A DNA stretch of 64,000 nucleotides from contig NZ_CP021731.1 of NCBI RefSeq assembly GCF_003628555.1, positions 2,728,001-2,792,000 on the forward strand, given 5' to 3'. Positions 8,907 to 20,194 of the stretch are shown in pieces (the stretch's first letter is position 1; every line of letters begins with the position of its first letter). The position numbers were made by a program, and so were the translations under genes. The notes beneath the pieces were generated by a model that saw only the letters and a list, made by a program, of their open reading frames with translations, was not told the origin of the DNA and did no database searches. The stretch comes from Azoarcus sp. DN11 (GTDB taxonomy: Bacteria > Pseudomonadota > Gammaproteobacteria > Burkholderiales > Rhodocyclaceae).

Positions 8907-11279
8907 CTAGTGCCCGTACCAGTACCGCGGTGCCAGCTCGCGCTGGCCGGCGATCTCGACATCGCGCGCGCCAACATCGACCCGGACCGCGCCCTGCCCG
9001 TCCGTGCGCCAGTTCGTCGCCCCGCTGTCGCTCCAGCGCTGCAGCACCGACGGATGCGGATGATGGAACTGGTTGAGATACCCCGCCGAATGGATGGCGG
9101 CGCGCGGCGACACGGCCGCGACGAAGGCCTCGCCCGACGACGACTTGCTGCCGTGGTGGGGAACAACGACCACGGTGCTGGCGAGCGCGGGGCCTTCGCG
9201 ATCGACCAGTTGCTGCTCTGCGGCACGCTCGATGTCGCCCGCGAGCAGCGCCGAACCACCCGGCGCCGCGACGCGCAGCACGCAGGAGGCGTCGTTGTCC
9301 GAGGTCCTGCCAAGCTCCTCGGAGCGCGGATGCAGGACACGGAACTCGACACCGTCCCACACCCACGCCCCGCCGGCCGTGCAAGGCCGCACGAGCGGCC
9401 TTTCCTTCCCGTCCTCCGCACCGCCTTCCAGTGCGAAATTGGCGGCGATGTCGCCCACGCCGGTGCCCGCGAGCACGGACGACAGGCCCCCCGAATGGTC
9501 GAGGTCGTTGTGCGACACGACCAGCCGGTCGAGGCGAGCGATGCCCGCCGCCTGCAGGTAGGGGACGACGACGCGCGCCCCCGCGTCGCTGCCCTGCCGG
9601 TAGGCCGGGCCGGTATCGTAGACCAGTTCGTGCCGGGCAGTCTGCACGTGCACGGCGGTGCCCTGCCCGACGTCGAGCACCGTCATCCGGAACGTGCCCG
9701 GAGCCGGACGTTCGGGCACCCACGCAAGCATCGGCAGGATCGCCAGCACGCCCGCGGAGCGGGCGGGCGTTCCCCGCGGCAACATCAGCCACACGACGCC
9801 CGCGATCGCGGCGCCGGCGAGCGTCGCCGGTGGCGCAGCCTGCGACCACATCGCGAAAGGCAAGGCGGCAAGCCACTCCAGGAACACCATGAGGAGGCCG
9901 AAAAGCCCGTGCGCCAGATCGAGCAGTCCGGTCAAGGGTAGGACGATGGCGAGCAGCGTCAGCGGCGTGATCACGAAGCTCACCAGCGGAATCGCCAGCG
10001 CATTGGCCAACGGCGACACCAGGGAGAAGCCGTTGAACAGCACGATCAGCGCCGGGATGGTCGCGAGCGTGATGCCGAGCTGACTACCCACCGCGGCGCG
10101 CCAGCCCTTGGCGGCAGCCACCCGCCCGCCGAGCAGGAACATCAGGATCGCGACCGCGCCGAAAGACAGCCAGAAACCGGCCGCCAGGACCGCCCACGGA
10201 TCGAACGCGAGCACGCACACCAGCGCAAGGCACAGGACCTGGCTCCCCGACGGCTGGCGCCCGCCGAGCAGCGCAAGCGCGACCACGGCAAGCATGATCA
10301 GCGAGCGCTGCGTCGGGATTCCCATGCCCGCCAGGATCGCATAGGCGGCCGCCGCAACCAGTCCGGCTGCGGCGGCCGCCTTCATCGCGGGAAGGCGCAG
10401 CATGCGCCGGGACGACCGCCGCCACGCCTTGCCGACCAGCCATGCGACGAGGATTCCGACCATCGAGACATGCAATCCGGAGATGCTTATAAGATGACTG
10501 ATCCCGGTATTGCGGAACACCGTCCATTGCGCGTCGGGAATCGCACGCTGGTCGCCTACCGCCAGCGCGATCAGGACGCCTGCGTACTCCTTGCCCGGCA
10601 GCGCAGCCGAGAAGCGGTCACGGATCGCGTCGCGAAGGCGATGGACGAGAATCATCGGCCGGGGAACGAAGCGCTCCAGCAGCGCCGGCGGCGGCCCGGT
10701 GCGGACGCTCCCGGTCGCACGCACCCCGCGCTCCAGCAAGGCGGCTTCGTAATCGTAGCCGTTCGGATTCACCAGTCCGTGCGGTTTCTTGAGCCGCACG
10801 GTGAAGCGCCACCGCTCACCCGGCCGTACAACGGGCGGTGATGCCGAACTCTTGCCACGCTCCTTGCCGTACCACGACAGCAGAACGCGCTGCGGCACGG
10901 GGCCTGCCGCCTCCTCCACCTGAAACACGAACCGGACGCCCTGCTCGGAGGGTTCGGGCAACTCCGCCACAAGTCCGGTGACTGCGATGTCGCGCCCCTC
11001 CCACTCCCGCGGAAGCTCGTCCGCGATCCGCCACGTCGCGCGCCACTCCGACCACGCAAACCCGACGCCTAGCGCCACCAGCAGCACGAGGGCACGAAAC
11101 AGGTTTTCGCGCTGCACACCCGATCTGTACCAGTGCAACAGTGCGGCACCGCCGATGACCAAACCGGCCGTAAGCAGGATCTGCGCCGTGCCGGAAAGTA
11201 ATCGAGGCTGGTATTGGGCGATCCAGATACCGGCGGCGAACGCGATAATTGCCATTTGCATAGACCGGATCATGCACAT
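8907..11279 (-). CDS. comEC: DNA internalization competence protein ComEC/Rec2
   Basis: 790 residues. ComEC forms the inner-membrane channel through which single-stranded DNA enters during natural transformation. An N-terminal membrane segment and a soluble OB-like region (about 80-230) precede the multi-spanning competence domain, with the marker GISHLISISGLHVSMVGI near residue 265. A C-terminal metallo-beta-lactamase domain (from about 530) carries VLDVGQGTAVHV, VVSHNDLDHSGG and VVVPHHGSKSSS. Four in-frame ATG codons lie within the first nine codons (11279 to 11255), none with a clear ribosome-binding site, so the exact start is uncertain. No other competence genes are nearby. Confidence 0.93.
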   Translation of the reverse strand: MCMIRSMQMAIIAFAAGIWIAQYQPRLLSGTAQILLTAGLVIGGAALLHWYRSGVQRENLFRALVLLVALGVGFAWSEWRATWRIADELPREWEGRDIAVTGLVAELPEPSEQGVRFVFQVEEAAGPVPQRVLLSWYGKERGKSSASPPVVRPGERWRFTVRLKKPHGLVNPNGYDYEAALLERGVRATGSVRTGPPPALLERFVPRPMILVHRLRDAIRDRFSAALPGKEYAGVLIALAVGDQRAIPDAQWTVFRNTGISHLISISGLHVSMVGILVAWLVGKAWRRSSRRMLRLPAMKAAAAAGLVAAAAYAILAGMGIPTQRSLIMLAVVALALLGGRQPSGSQVLCLALVCVLAFDPWAVLAAGFWLSFGAVAILMFLLGGRVAAAKGWRAAVGSQLGITLATIPALIVLFNGFSLVSPLANALAIPLVSFVITPLTLLAIVLPLTGLLDLAHGLFGLLMVFLEWLAALPFAMWSQAAPPATLAGAAIAGVVWLMLPRGTPARSAGVLAILPMLAWVPERPAPGTFRMTVLDVGQGTAVHVQTARHELVYDTGPAYRQGSDAGARVVVPYLQAAGIARLDRLVVSHNDLDHSGGLSSVLAGTGVGDIAANFALEGGAEDGKERPLVRPCTAGGAWVWDGVEFRVLHPRSEELGRTSDNDASCVLRVAAPGGSALLAGDIERAAEQQLVDREGPALASTVVVVPHHGSKSSSGEAFVAAVSPRAAIHSAGYLNQFHHPHPSVLQRWSDSGATNWRTDGQGAVRVDVGARDVEIAGQRELAPRYWYGH

Positions 11280-11370
11280 GGCACGCTACGCGGGCAAGTA
11301 CCACCTATGACGGCTGCACCTGGAAAGGCGGTCGCTTACGCCGCAGCGCCGACTCCCGGGTGCGCTCCGC

Positions 11371-12049
<679 letters not shown>

Positions 12050-12057
<8 letters not shown>

Positions 12058-13303
12058 AACGCAGCGCCTCGGCAGGGTTCACGCGGCTCGCCCGCCAGCT
12101 CGGATAAAGGGTCGCGACCAAGGTCAGCACGAAGGACACCGATACGATGGTGACGACGTCGGCGGCGAGCACCTTCGACGGCAATTCGCTGATGTAATAG
12201 ATTTCCTTGTTCCACAGGGTCGCGCCGGTCACGGCTTCGAGCGCGGGGATCACGACGTCGAGGTTGTTTGCCAGCAGCAACCCGCCGACCACGCCGGCGG
12301 CGAGCCCGACGAGGCCGATGATCGCCCCCTGCAGCACGAAGATGGTCATGATCGAGCGCGGGCTCGCGCCGAGCGTGCGCAGGATCGCGATGTCCGCGTA
12401 CTTTTCCTGTACCGCCATCACCAACGTCGAGACGATGTTGAAAGCGGCCACCGCGACGATGAGGAAAAGGATGATCGTCATCATCGTCTTCTCCAGCGCA
12501 ACGGCGCGGAAGAAGTTTGCATGGCTGCGCGTCCAGTCGCTCACGACCAGGTCCGCATCGAGCCGCCCGACGAGTTCGCGCGCCACGCGGGGCGCCGCGA
12601 AGAGATCGTCGAGCTTGAGCCGCACCCCGCTCACGCGGTCGCCCATGCGATAGAGCACCTGCGCATCCTGCAGGTGCACGAGCGCGAGGCCCGCGTCGTA
12701 CTCGTACATCCCCGCCTCGAAGATGCCGACCACCTCGAACTGCTTGACCCGCGGCAGCACCGCAGCGGGCGTCACGAGGCCCTGCGGCGCAATCAGCGTG
12801 ACCTTGTCGCCCACCTGCACGTGCAGCGCGAAAGCCAGATCGCGCCCTAGCACGATCCCGAACCGCCCCGGCTGCAGCGCGTCGAGGCTGCCCGCCCGCA
12901 TGTGGCGCGCAAAGTCCGCAACCTTGTCTTCGGAGCCCGGAAGCACGCCACGCACAAGCGTGCCGCGCACCGCCTGGTCGAACGACAGCATGCCCTGTTC
13001 CTGGACGTAAGGGGCCGCCGCGAGGACGTGCGGATTCTGGCTCGCCCGATCCGCCACCTGCTGCCATGATTCGAGTTCGCCGTCGGGGCCGGAAATCTGG
13101 ATATGCGACGCGACGCCGAGGATGCGCGTGCGCAATTCCTCCTGGAATCCGTTCATCACCGACAGCACGACGATCAGGGCCGCGACGCCCAGGCCCGTAC
13201 CGAGCATCGAGACGAGGGAAATGAAGGAGATGAAGCGATTGCGCCCCTGTGCGCGCTTCCGCGAGCGGGTGTAGCGCAGTCCAACCAGTATTTCGTATCG
13301 CAT
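12050..13303 (-). CDS. lolC: Lipoprotein-releasing system permease LolC/LolE
   Basis: 417 residues with one N-terminal membrane helix ([20 protein letters not shown]), a periplasmic MacB-PCD-like domain (about 50-250), and three C-terminal membrane helices ending in the FtsX-type tail [15 protein letters not shown]. It forms the membrane part of the Lol exporter with LolD. The frame continues upstream to 13531, but ATG 13303 gives the conserved [15 protein letters not shown] and is preceded by AAGG. A single permease gene with one ATPase suggests a homodimeric LolF-like exporter rather than separate LolC and LolE, unless a second permease lies elsewhere. Confidence 0.93.
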
Positions 13304-13466
13304 TTGCCTTGGGCGGAAGTTGCCGGCAAAACCGGAAAACCCGCCATTGTGCCCCTTGTGCAGCCGCTTGGGGAGTTCGCGCGCCACCCATCCCGCATTC
13401 GCTCGCACCCCGTTTGCGAGAGCATATTCAGTACGGGTTTTCCCGGACAGGGAATACCCCCGTAGC

Positions 13467-13477
13467 TTGTCTGACAA
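13467..13477. promoter_or_regulatory. Palindromic TTGTCTGACAA operator candidate before lctP
   Basis: A perfect 11-bp palindrome TTGTC-T-GACAA lies 73 bp before the lctP start in the lolC/lctP divergent region. It resembles operators of FadR-subfamily GntR regulators (LldR, PdhR and GlcC relatives), which often control lactate genes. No GntR gene is in the window. The assignment is inference from the motif and the neighbouring gene. Confidence 0.5.
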
Positions 13478-13549
13478 CATCTTCGTATCGTACGCAGCGC
13501 GCCGGAAATTCCGTGCACGGTCGACAAACAATCAAGGGGGCACACCACC

Positions 13550-15223
<1,674 letters not shown>

Positions 15224-15310
15224 CGCAATGGAACGGGCTGGCGCGTGCCCGGCGGGCGCGCCCGGCCCCACCGCGGGAAGCCATACATCCCGTATCAATC
15301 GGAGCATCAC

Positions 15311-15778
15311 ATGTACAAGAGAATCCTGGTAGCGATCGATGACAGCGCGACCTCCAGCGCCGCACTCGACGAAGCGATCACGCTCGCCAAGGCCATGGGC
15401 GGTGCCCTGCGCATCGTGCACGTCGCGGACGAAGCGCCGATCCGCAGCACGGTCGGACTCGAGGCATTGCTGGACGTTGCACAGGTCGAGGAGGCAATGC
15501 GCAAGGCGGGCATCGCGCTGCTCGACGCGGCAGCCAGGAAGGCTGCCGATGCCGGCGTGCAGGCTGACACGGCGCTGCTCGAAGGCGAGGAGAAGATCGA
15601 GCTCGCGCACAAGCGTGTGGCGGAGTGGATCGTCGAGGGCGCGACCGCGTGGCAGGCCGACGTCATCGTCGCCGGCACGCATGGGCGTCGCGGCTTCGCA
15701 CGTCTTTTTGTCGGCAACGTGGCGGAGGATCTCGTTCGCCTCGCGACAACCTCGCTGGTCCTCGTCCGCGGGCAGTAA
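15311..15778 (+). CDS. Universal stress protein UspA family
   Basis: 155 residues, a single Usp domain. The N-terminal MYKRILVAIDDSATS and C-terminal nucleotide-binding motif GTHGRRGFARLFVGN (the G-2x-G-9x-G pattern, with asparagine in place of the usual serine or threonine) place it in the ATP-binding Usp class. The ATG at 15311 has GGAG eight bases upstream; an in-frame start at 15245 would add an unlikely basic leader. It probably shares a transcript with lctP and is followed by tandem hairpins. Confidence 0.93.
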   Translation: MYKRILVAIDDSATSSAALDEAITLAKAMGGALRIVHVADEAPIRSTVGLEALLDVAQVEEAMRKAGIALLDAAARKAADAGVQADTALLEGEEKIELAHKRVAEWIVEGATAWQADVIVAGTHGRRGFARLFVGNVAEDLVRLATTSLVLVRGQ

Positions 15779-15787
15779 GCAACACTG

Positions 15788-15872
15788 CCGGACGCGCGCA
15801 AGCGTCCGGACTCCGAGCGCTCGGGCGCCCCGTGGCCATCGTCGATGGCTGCCGGGCGCCCGAATCGTTTTT
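15788..15872 (+). terminator. Tandem hairpins and terminator after the universal stress gene
   Basis: The first hairpin is CCGGACGC/GCGTCCGG (15788-15795 with 15802-15809, loop GCGCAA). The second is a long imperfect stem whose outer arms are CGGGCGCC (15822-15829) and GGCGCCCG (15855-15862), with an inner GCCATC/GATGGC pairing around GTC. It is followed by GTTTTT at 15867-15872. The second hairpin with its T-run is a convincing intrinsic terminator for lctP-usp. Confidence 0.82.
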
Positions 15873-15923
15873 GCGCCAGGCGCTCGCCTACGAAGAACCA
15901 TTCGGCGCTCGCCATCAATCCTA

Positions 15924-15952
15924 TTGTCATTTTGTAATGACAGTACAATAAT
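15924..15952 (+). promoter_or_regulatory. HiPIP promoter with an internal dyad operator
   Basis: TTGTCA (15924-15929) and AATAAT (15947-15952) are spaced by 17 bp and form a good sigma-70 promoter candidate. Overlapping the -35 box and spacer is a perfect inverted repeat TGTCATT-TTGT-AATGACA (15925-15942), which is where a repressor would bind. Neither the binding protein nor a published match is known to me. Confidence 0.55.
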
Positions 15953-15990
15953 GACGGCCGCTCGTATTGAGCGCAAAACAGGAGAGTCCG

Positions 15991-16254
15991 ATGAATCCGT
16001 CTCGCCGCAGCATGCTGAAACTGGGTGGTATGTCGCTCGCCATGATCCCGATCGTCGCCTTGGCCGCAAAAAACGACGGCATCCGCAGTTCGATGAAGTA
16101 CAAGGACGCACCCGACGGCGACAAGAAGTGCGCCAGCTGTAATCTCTTCGTCCCGGGCGCATCGCCGGCCGATCTCGGCGGCTGCAAGGTATTCCCCAAC
16201 GACACGGAGATCTCGCCGAACGGTTACTGCATGGCCTGGGCGAAGAAGGGCTGA
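15991..16254 (+). CDS. High-potential iron-sulfur protein, Tat-exported
   Basis: 87 residues as precursor. HiPIPs are small periplasmic electron carriers with one 4Fe-4S cluster, used in photosynthetic or respiratory and denitrifying electron transfer. The N-terminus has the twin-arginine signal SRRSMLKLGG with a hydrophobic stretch and cleavage near ALA-A. The four cluster cysteines are C47, C50, C65 and C80 (KKCASCNLF, GGCKVF, GYCMAW), the family spacing. ATG 15991 has AGGAGA upstream; an earlier ATG at 15967 would weaken the signal peptide. The gene stands alone between a terminator and a 170-bp gap. Confidence 0.93.
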   Translation: MNPSRRSMLKLGGMSLAMIPIVALAAKNDGIRSSMKYKDAPDGDKKCASCNLFVPGASPADLGGCKVFPNDTEISPNGYCMAWAKKG

Positions 16255-16424
16255 GCCCGAGCCGCCCGACGGATGCGACAGCCTGCCTCGTCATGTGGCG
16301 CCGGCCTTCCGGCGGCGCAGAAGGTCGCGGAGCTGCCGCATCCTCTCCCGCCCGGTCCGGGGTTGCCGCCGGCCGGGCAGCCCCGATATGCTAGACTCGC
16401 TGCCGGATTTTGAACCGGCGCCCC

Positions 16425-17513
16425 ATGCAGATTCATCTCGTCGTCCCCGGCCTCATCTGGCCGGGCATCTCGGCTCTCGGCCCTGCTTCCGGACTCGACC
16501 TGACCTCGCTCGCCTGGCTGCTCGGCCAGGGAAAGCGCCATCTCGCGCCTTTCGAGCCGCTCGATATCCAACTCGCGCGCCTCATGGGCTACCCGGACGA
16601 TGCGTGTGCCGAACCTCTCCCGCTCGCCACCCTCCGTCGGCTCGGCGAGCCGGCTTTGCCTGCACCGGCGCCGGGCACCGATTGGCTCTGTGCCGACCCC
16701 GTCAATCTGTCGTTCGCACGCGAGCATCTGCTGCTGAACGAATTTCCCGGGAACGAACCCGCGCCGGACGAGGTTGCGGCACTGATTTCCGCGCTGAACG
16801 ATACGTTCGGCGACCTCGGCAGCTTCGAAGCCGCGGCGCCGAACCGGTGGTATCTGCGCGCGGCCGCCCCGACCCGGGCGCGTTTCTTTCCGCTGCACGA
16901 CGTCGTCGGCCGGCCCGTGCGTGATTTCCTGCCCGAGGGGGAGGACGCGCGCCGGTGGCAGCGGATTTTGAACGAGCTGCAGATCGTGCTGCACAACCAT
17001 CCTGCGAACCAGGCGCGCGAAGCGGCCGGACACCGGCCGGTGAACAGCCTCTGGTTCTGGGGGGGCGGCACGCCTCCTTCGAATACCCCCCGCCCGCACG
17101 GTGCGATCCAGACGGACGATCCGCTGATGCGCGGCTTTGCCATCGCCGCGGGCTGTACGCCGGACACGCCGGATTGCGACAAGGCGCTGGGGCAGGACAC
17201 GCTCGTCGTGCTCGAGGATCTGCTTCTGCCCGCGCGGCATCTCGACATCGACAGCTGGAGAGGCCGCCTCGAGCAGCTCGAACACGCCTGGTTCGCCCCG
17301 CTTGCGACTGCGCTGCGAAGCAAGCGATTGAAAGAGCTTCGTATTACCGCAGCGGGCGACCGCGGGACCCTCGAACTGACCGTGCGCACGGCCGACGCCT
17401 GGAAATTCTGGCGCAAGCCGTTCTCCCTGGACCTTCTGCTGAAATCCTTCGCACTCACTGCCGCGGCCGACGGCGGCCAACGCCAGCCATTCTCCCAGGC
17501 AGCCCCCCGATGA
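16425..17513 (+). CDS. Phosphoglycerate-mutase-like/RpfE-type regulatory protein
   Basis: 362 residues. I recognise this as the protein commonly found just upstream of recJ in betaproteobacteria and annotated as phosphoglycerate mutase-like or RpfE-type regulatory protein. The start MQIHLVVPGLIWPG at 16425 is the conserved N-terminus; a TTG at 16410 is in frame but unlikely. Other conserved parts are PVNLSFAREHLLL, NELQIVLHNHPAN and NSLWFWGGGTPP. The last suggests a relation to cofactor-independent phosphoglycerate mutase, but no full catalytic set can be assigned. Its stop overlaps the recJ start (ATGA), so the two are translationally coupled. Confidence 0.78.
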   Translation: MQIHLVVPGLIWPGISALGPASGLDLTSLAWLLGQGKRHLAPFEPLDIQLARLMGYPDDACAEPLPLATLRRLGEPALPAPAPGTDWLCADPVNLSFAREHLLLNEFPGNEPAPDEVAALISALNDTFGDLGSFEAAAPNRWYLRAAAPTRARFFPLHDVVGRPVRDFLPEGEDARRWQRILNELQIVLHNHPANQAREAAGHRPVNSLWFWGGGTPPSNTPRPHGAIQTDDPLMRGFAIAAGCTPDTPDCDKALGQDTLVVLEDLLLPARHLDIDSWRGRLEQLEHAWFAPLATALRSKRLKELRITAAGDRGTLELTVRTADAWKFWRKPFSLDLLLKSFALTAAADGGQRQPFSQAAPR

Positions 17514-19201
17514 CCCGAATCCAGCCGCGGGCAGTCCCGCCCCGAGCCGTGCAGCGCCTGATCGACGCCGGCACGCATCCTCTTCTCGCCCGCATCTACG
17601 CCGCGCGCGGGATTGCCCGTCGCGACGAGCTCGACTACTCACTCAAGGCCCTCATCCCTCCCGCAGCGCTGAAGGGGGCGCGCGAAGCGGCCGAGCTGCT
17701 TGCGGATGCCATCGAAGCCGGCGCGCGCATGGTGATCGTCGCCGACTACGACTGCGACGGTGCAACTGCCTGCGCGGTCGGCGTGCGCGCGCTGCGGGCG
17801 TTCGGCGCGGACGTCGGCTACCTGGTGCCGAATCGGTTCGAATACGGTTACGGGCTGACACCCGCCATCGTCGAGCTCGCCGCGCGCATGGAGCCGGACG
17901 TCCTGATCACCGTCGACAACGGCATCGCGAGCGTCGAAGGGGTTGCGGCCGCCCGCAGCTACGGCATGGCAACGGTGATCACCGACCACCACCTGCCCGG
18001 CGATACGCTGCCGGAGGCCGACGTGATCGTGAACCCGAACCAACCCGGTTGCGATTTCCCGAGCAAATCCCTGGCCGGCGTCGGCGTGATGTTCTACACG
18101 ATGCTCGCCCTGCGGGCCGAGTTGCGTGATCGCGGCGCGTTTGCCGGCCGGCAGGAGCCGAACCTGGGTGAGCTGCTCGATCTCGTCGCGCTCGGCACGG
18201 TGGCCGATGTCGTGAAGCTCGATCACAACAACCGCATTCTCGTTTCGCAGGGGCTCGCACGGATGCGGGCGGACCGCATGCAACCGGGGGTCCGCGCGCT
18301 GTTTTCGGTTGCCGCCCGCGAGGCCGCCCGGGCGAGCACTTTCGACATGGGGTTCGGACTCGGTCCGCGGCTCAACGCCGCCGGCCGCCTGTCCGACATG
18401 AGCCTCGGTATCGAATGCCTCATCACCGACGACATGGGGCGCGCGCTCAACATCGCGCAGGAACTCGACCGGCTGAACCGCGAACGGCGCAGCATCGAGC
18501 AGGACATGCAGGAAGCCGCCCTCGCCCGCCTGGCGGGTTTCGAGCCGGGGAACACGGCAACGGCCAGCCTGTTCGAGCCCGACTGGCACCAGGGCGTGAT
18601 CGGCATCGTGGCCGGGCGGATCAAGGAAAAGCTGCACCGCCCGGTGATCGCGTTTGCGCGGGGGGACGAAGGACAGCTCAAGGGTTCGGGCCGCTCCATC
18701 CCGAACCTGCATCTTCGTGACGCGCTCGACCTCGTCAGCAAGCAGCATCCCGACCTGATCCTGCGCTTCGGGGGGCACGCCATGGCGGCAGGGTTGACGA
18801 TCCTGGAGGGCGACTACGATCGCTTCCAGTCCGTCTTCGAGGAAGTCGTGCAGTCGCTTGTCGATCCGTCGGACCTGACCCGCACCCTCGAAACCGACGG
18901 CCCGCTCGAATCCGGATACATGAGTCTCGAGGCGGCGCGCCTGATCGAGCAGGACATCTGGGGCCAGGGCTTCGCGGCGCCACTGTTCGACGATGTATTC
19001 CGGGTCGATAATCAGCGCCTCCTCAAGGACAAGCACCTGAAGCTCCAACTGTCAAAGAACAACGTCCGCTTCGACGGCATACGCTTCAATTGTGTCGATG
19101 GTGCGCCACCGCAAATCCGGGCAGCTTTCCGCCTTTCACCAAACGAATACAACGGTGTCACGAGCCTTCAGTTGATGCTGGAGCACTTCGAGACAGCCTG
19201 A
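17510..19201 (+). CDS. recJ: Single-stranded-DNA-specific exonuclease RecJ
   Basis: 563 residues, the normal RecJ length. RecJ degrades single-stranded DNA 5' to 3' in RecF-pathway recombination, base excision and mismatch repair. DHH-phosphoesterase motifs are visible: DYDCDG (79-84), ITVDNGIAS, TDHHLPGD (DHH at 159-161) and the DHHA1 motif FGGHAMAAGL near residue 425. The start ATG 17510 overlaps the preceding stop codon. The C-terminal OB-like region is complete and a terminator follows. Confidence 0.97.
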   Translation: MTRIQPRAVPPRAVQRLIDAGTHPLLARIYAARGIARRDELDYSLKALIPPAALKGAREAAELLADAIEAGARMVIVADYDCDGATACAVGVRALRAFGADVGYLVPNRFEYGYGLTPAIVELAARMEPDVLITVDNGIASVEGVAAARSYGMATVITDHHLPGDTLPEADVIVNPNQPGCDFPSKSLAGVGVMFYTMLALRAELRDRGAFAGRQEPNLGELLDLVALGTVADVVKLDHNNRILVSQGLARMRADRMQPGVRALFSVAAREAARASTFDMGFGLGPRLNAAGRLSDMSLGIECLITDDMGRALNIAQELDRLNRERRSIEQDMQEAALARLAGFEPGNTATASLFEPDWHQGVIGIVAGRIKEKLHRPVIAFARGDEGQLKGSGRSIPNLHLRDALDLVSKQHPDLILRFGGHAMAAGLTILEGDYDRFQSVFEEVVQSLVDPSDLTRTLETDGPLESGYMSLEAARLIEQDIWGQGFAAPLFDDVFRVDNQRLLKDKHLKLQLSKNNVRFDGIRFNCVDGAPPQIRAAFRLSPNEYNGVTSLQLMLEHFETA

Positions 19202-19225
19202 ATCCCGCGTCTTCCAATGCAATCT

Positions 19226-19269
19226 GGCCCCGGCCGACATCTCTGGATGTCGCCCGGGGCCTGTTTTTT
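19226..19269 (+). terminator. Rho-independent terminator after recJ
   Basis: The stem GCCCCGGCCGACAT (19227-19240) pairs with ATGTCGCCCGGGGC (19247-19260) with one mismatch around loop CTCTGG. It is followed by a run of six T at 19264-19269. The T-run overlaps the FNR-like box that precedes ompW. Confidence 0.9.
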
Positions 19270-19281
19270 GATCCTTGTCAA
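19268..19281 (+). promoter_or_regulatory. FNR-type box upstream of ompW
   Basis: TTGAT-CCTT-GTCAA matches the FNR/Anr consensus TTGAT-N4-ATCAA at nine of ten positions. A weak -10-like ACATAT lies near 19308-19313, which would place the box roughly at -45. OmpW is oxygen- and FNR-responsive in enterobacteria, which makes regulation plausible here. The exact promoter geometry is not confirmed. Confidence 0.55.
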
Positions 19282-19375
19282 ACATGAGTGATTTATTTGT
19301 GCGGCGCACATATCCACGAAAGAAAAGTGGGTAATATCGCCCACATTCAATCACGTCATGCAAAGGGAGTATGTT

Positions 19376-20053
19376 ATGAAGAAATCGCTTGTCATCGCCT
19401 CCATGCTCGCGCTGGGTGTCGCCAGTCCCGCTGCGCACGCCTACAAGGCAGGCGACTTCATCGTCCGCGCGGGTGCGGCCAAGGTCGATCCGGAAATCGG
19501 CGAGTCGCACGTGTCGTCGACCGCGACCGGCAGGATCCCGGGCTCCAAGGTGGACGTGAGCGACGATACGCAACTCGGCCTGACCTTTGGCTACATGCTG
19601 ACGGATCACGTCGGCGTCGAGCTTCTCGCCGCCACTCCGTTCAAGCACTCCGTCAGCGTCGGCGGGCTCCCGGCCGGCCTCAACGGCAAGCTCGCCACGA
19701 TCGAGCAACTGCCGCCGACGGTGACGGTGCAGTATTTCCCAATGGATGCCAGCTCGAAGTGGCAGCCATACATCGGTGCCGGCATCAACTACACGACGTT
19801 CTTCAATGAGAGCCTGACGAGCGCACGCAAGGCACAGGGATTCTCCGAGCTGGACCGCAAGCATTCCTTCGGCCTCGCGCTGCAGGCGGGCGTCGACTAC
19901 ATGCTGACCGATCGGATCGTGCTGAATGCGGCGGTCTGGCGGATCGACATCGACAGCGAGGCGACGGCCCGCCATGCTGCGCTGGGCAAGGTCAAGGTCA
20001 ATGTCGATATCGATCCGTGGGTCTACATGGTCGGCATCGGCTACAAATTCTGA
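19376..20053 (+). CDS. ompW: Outer membrane protein OmpW
   Basis: 225 residues. OmpW is an eight-stranded outer-membrane beta-barrel with a hydrophobic channel, linked to uptake of small hydrophobic molecules and to stress and anaerobic responses. A signal peptide ([22 protein letters not shown]) precedes a mature start [17 protein letters not shown], typical of the family. The [23 protein letters not shown] segment is an OmpW hallmark, and the last residue is phenylalanine (GIGYKF) as needed for BAM recognition. ATG 19376 follows an AAAGGGAG ribosome-binding site; the earlier in-frame start at 19358 is inferior. Confidence 0.95.
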   Translation: MKKSLVIASMLALGVASPAAHAYKAGDFIVRAGAAKVDPEIGESHVSSTATGRIPGSKVDVSDDTQLGLTFGYMLTDHVGVELLAATPFKHSVSVGGLPAGLNGKLATIEQLPPTVTVQYFPMDASSKWQPYIGAGINYTTFFNESLTSARKAQGFSELDRKHSFGLALQAGVDYMLTDRIVLNAAVWRIDIDSEATARHAALGKVKVNVDIDPWVYMVGIGYKF

Positions 20054-20075
20054 CCAGGGCTCACACCGGCACACG

Positions 20076-20108
20076 GAACGGCGATCTGCGGGTCGCCGTT
20101 CTGCTTTC
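20076..20108 (+). terminator. Hairpin terminator after ompW
   Basis: GAACGGCGA (20076-20084) pairs perfectly with TCGCCGTTC (20093-20101) around an eight-base loop. The following TGCTTTC is only a weak T-tract, so termination may be partial. Confidence 0.55.
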
Positions 20109-20194
20109 AGTGCCGCGAAGATGACCTCGTCAGCGCGCGAAGCGACCCGAACCGGGTATACTTATTGGTTTTCCAGATTTGCCCGGAGCCTGCC

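Noticed and set aside
15224-15310. GC-rich hairpin between lctP and the universal stress gene as a terminator
   Set aside because: GCGCG/CGCGC pairing near 15241-15262 has no T-run, so read-through into the stress gene is more likely.
17639-19048. 469-codon minus-strand frame across recJ
   Set aside because: Antisense shadow of recJ, which has all DHH motifs.
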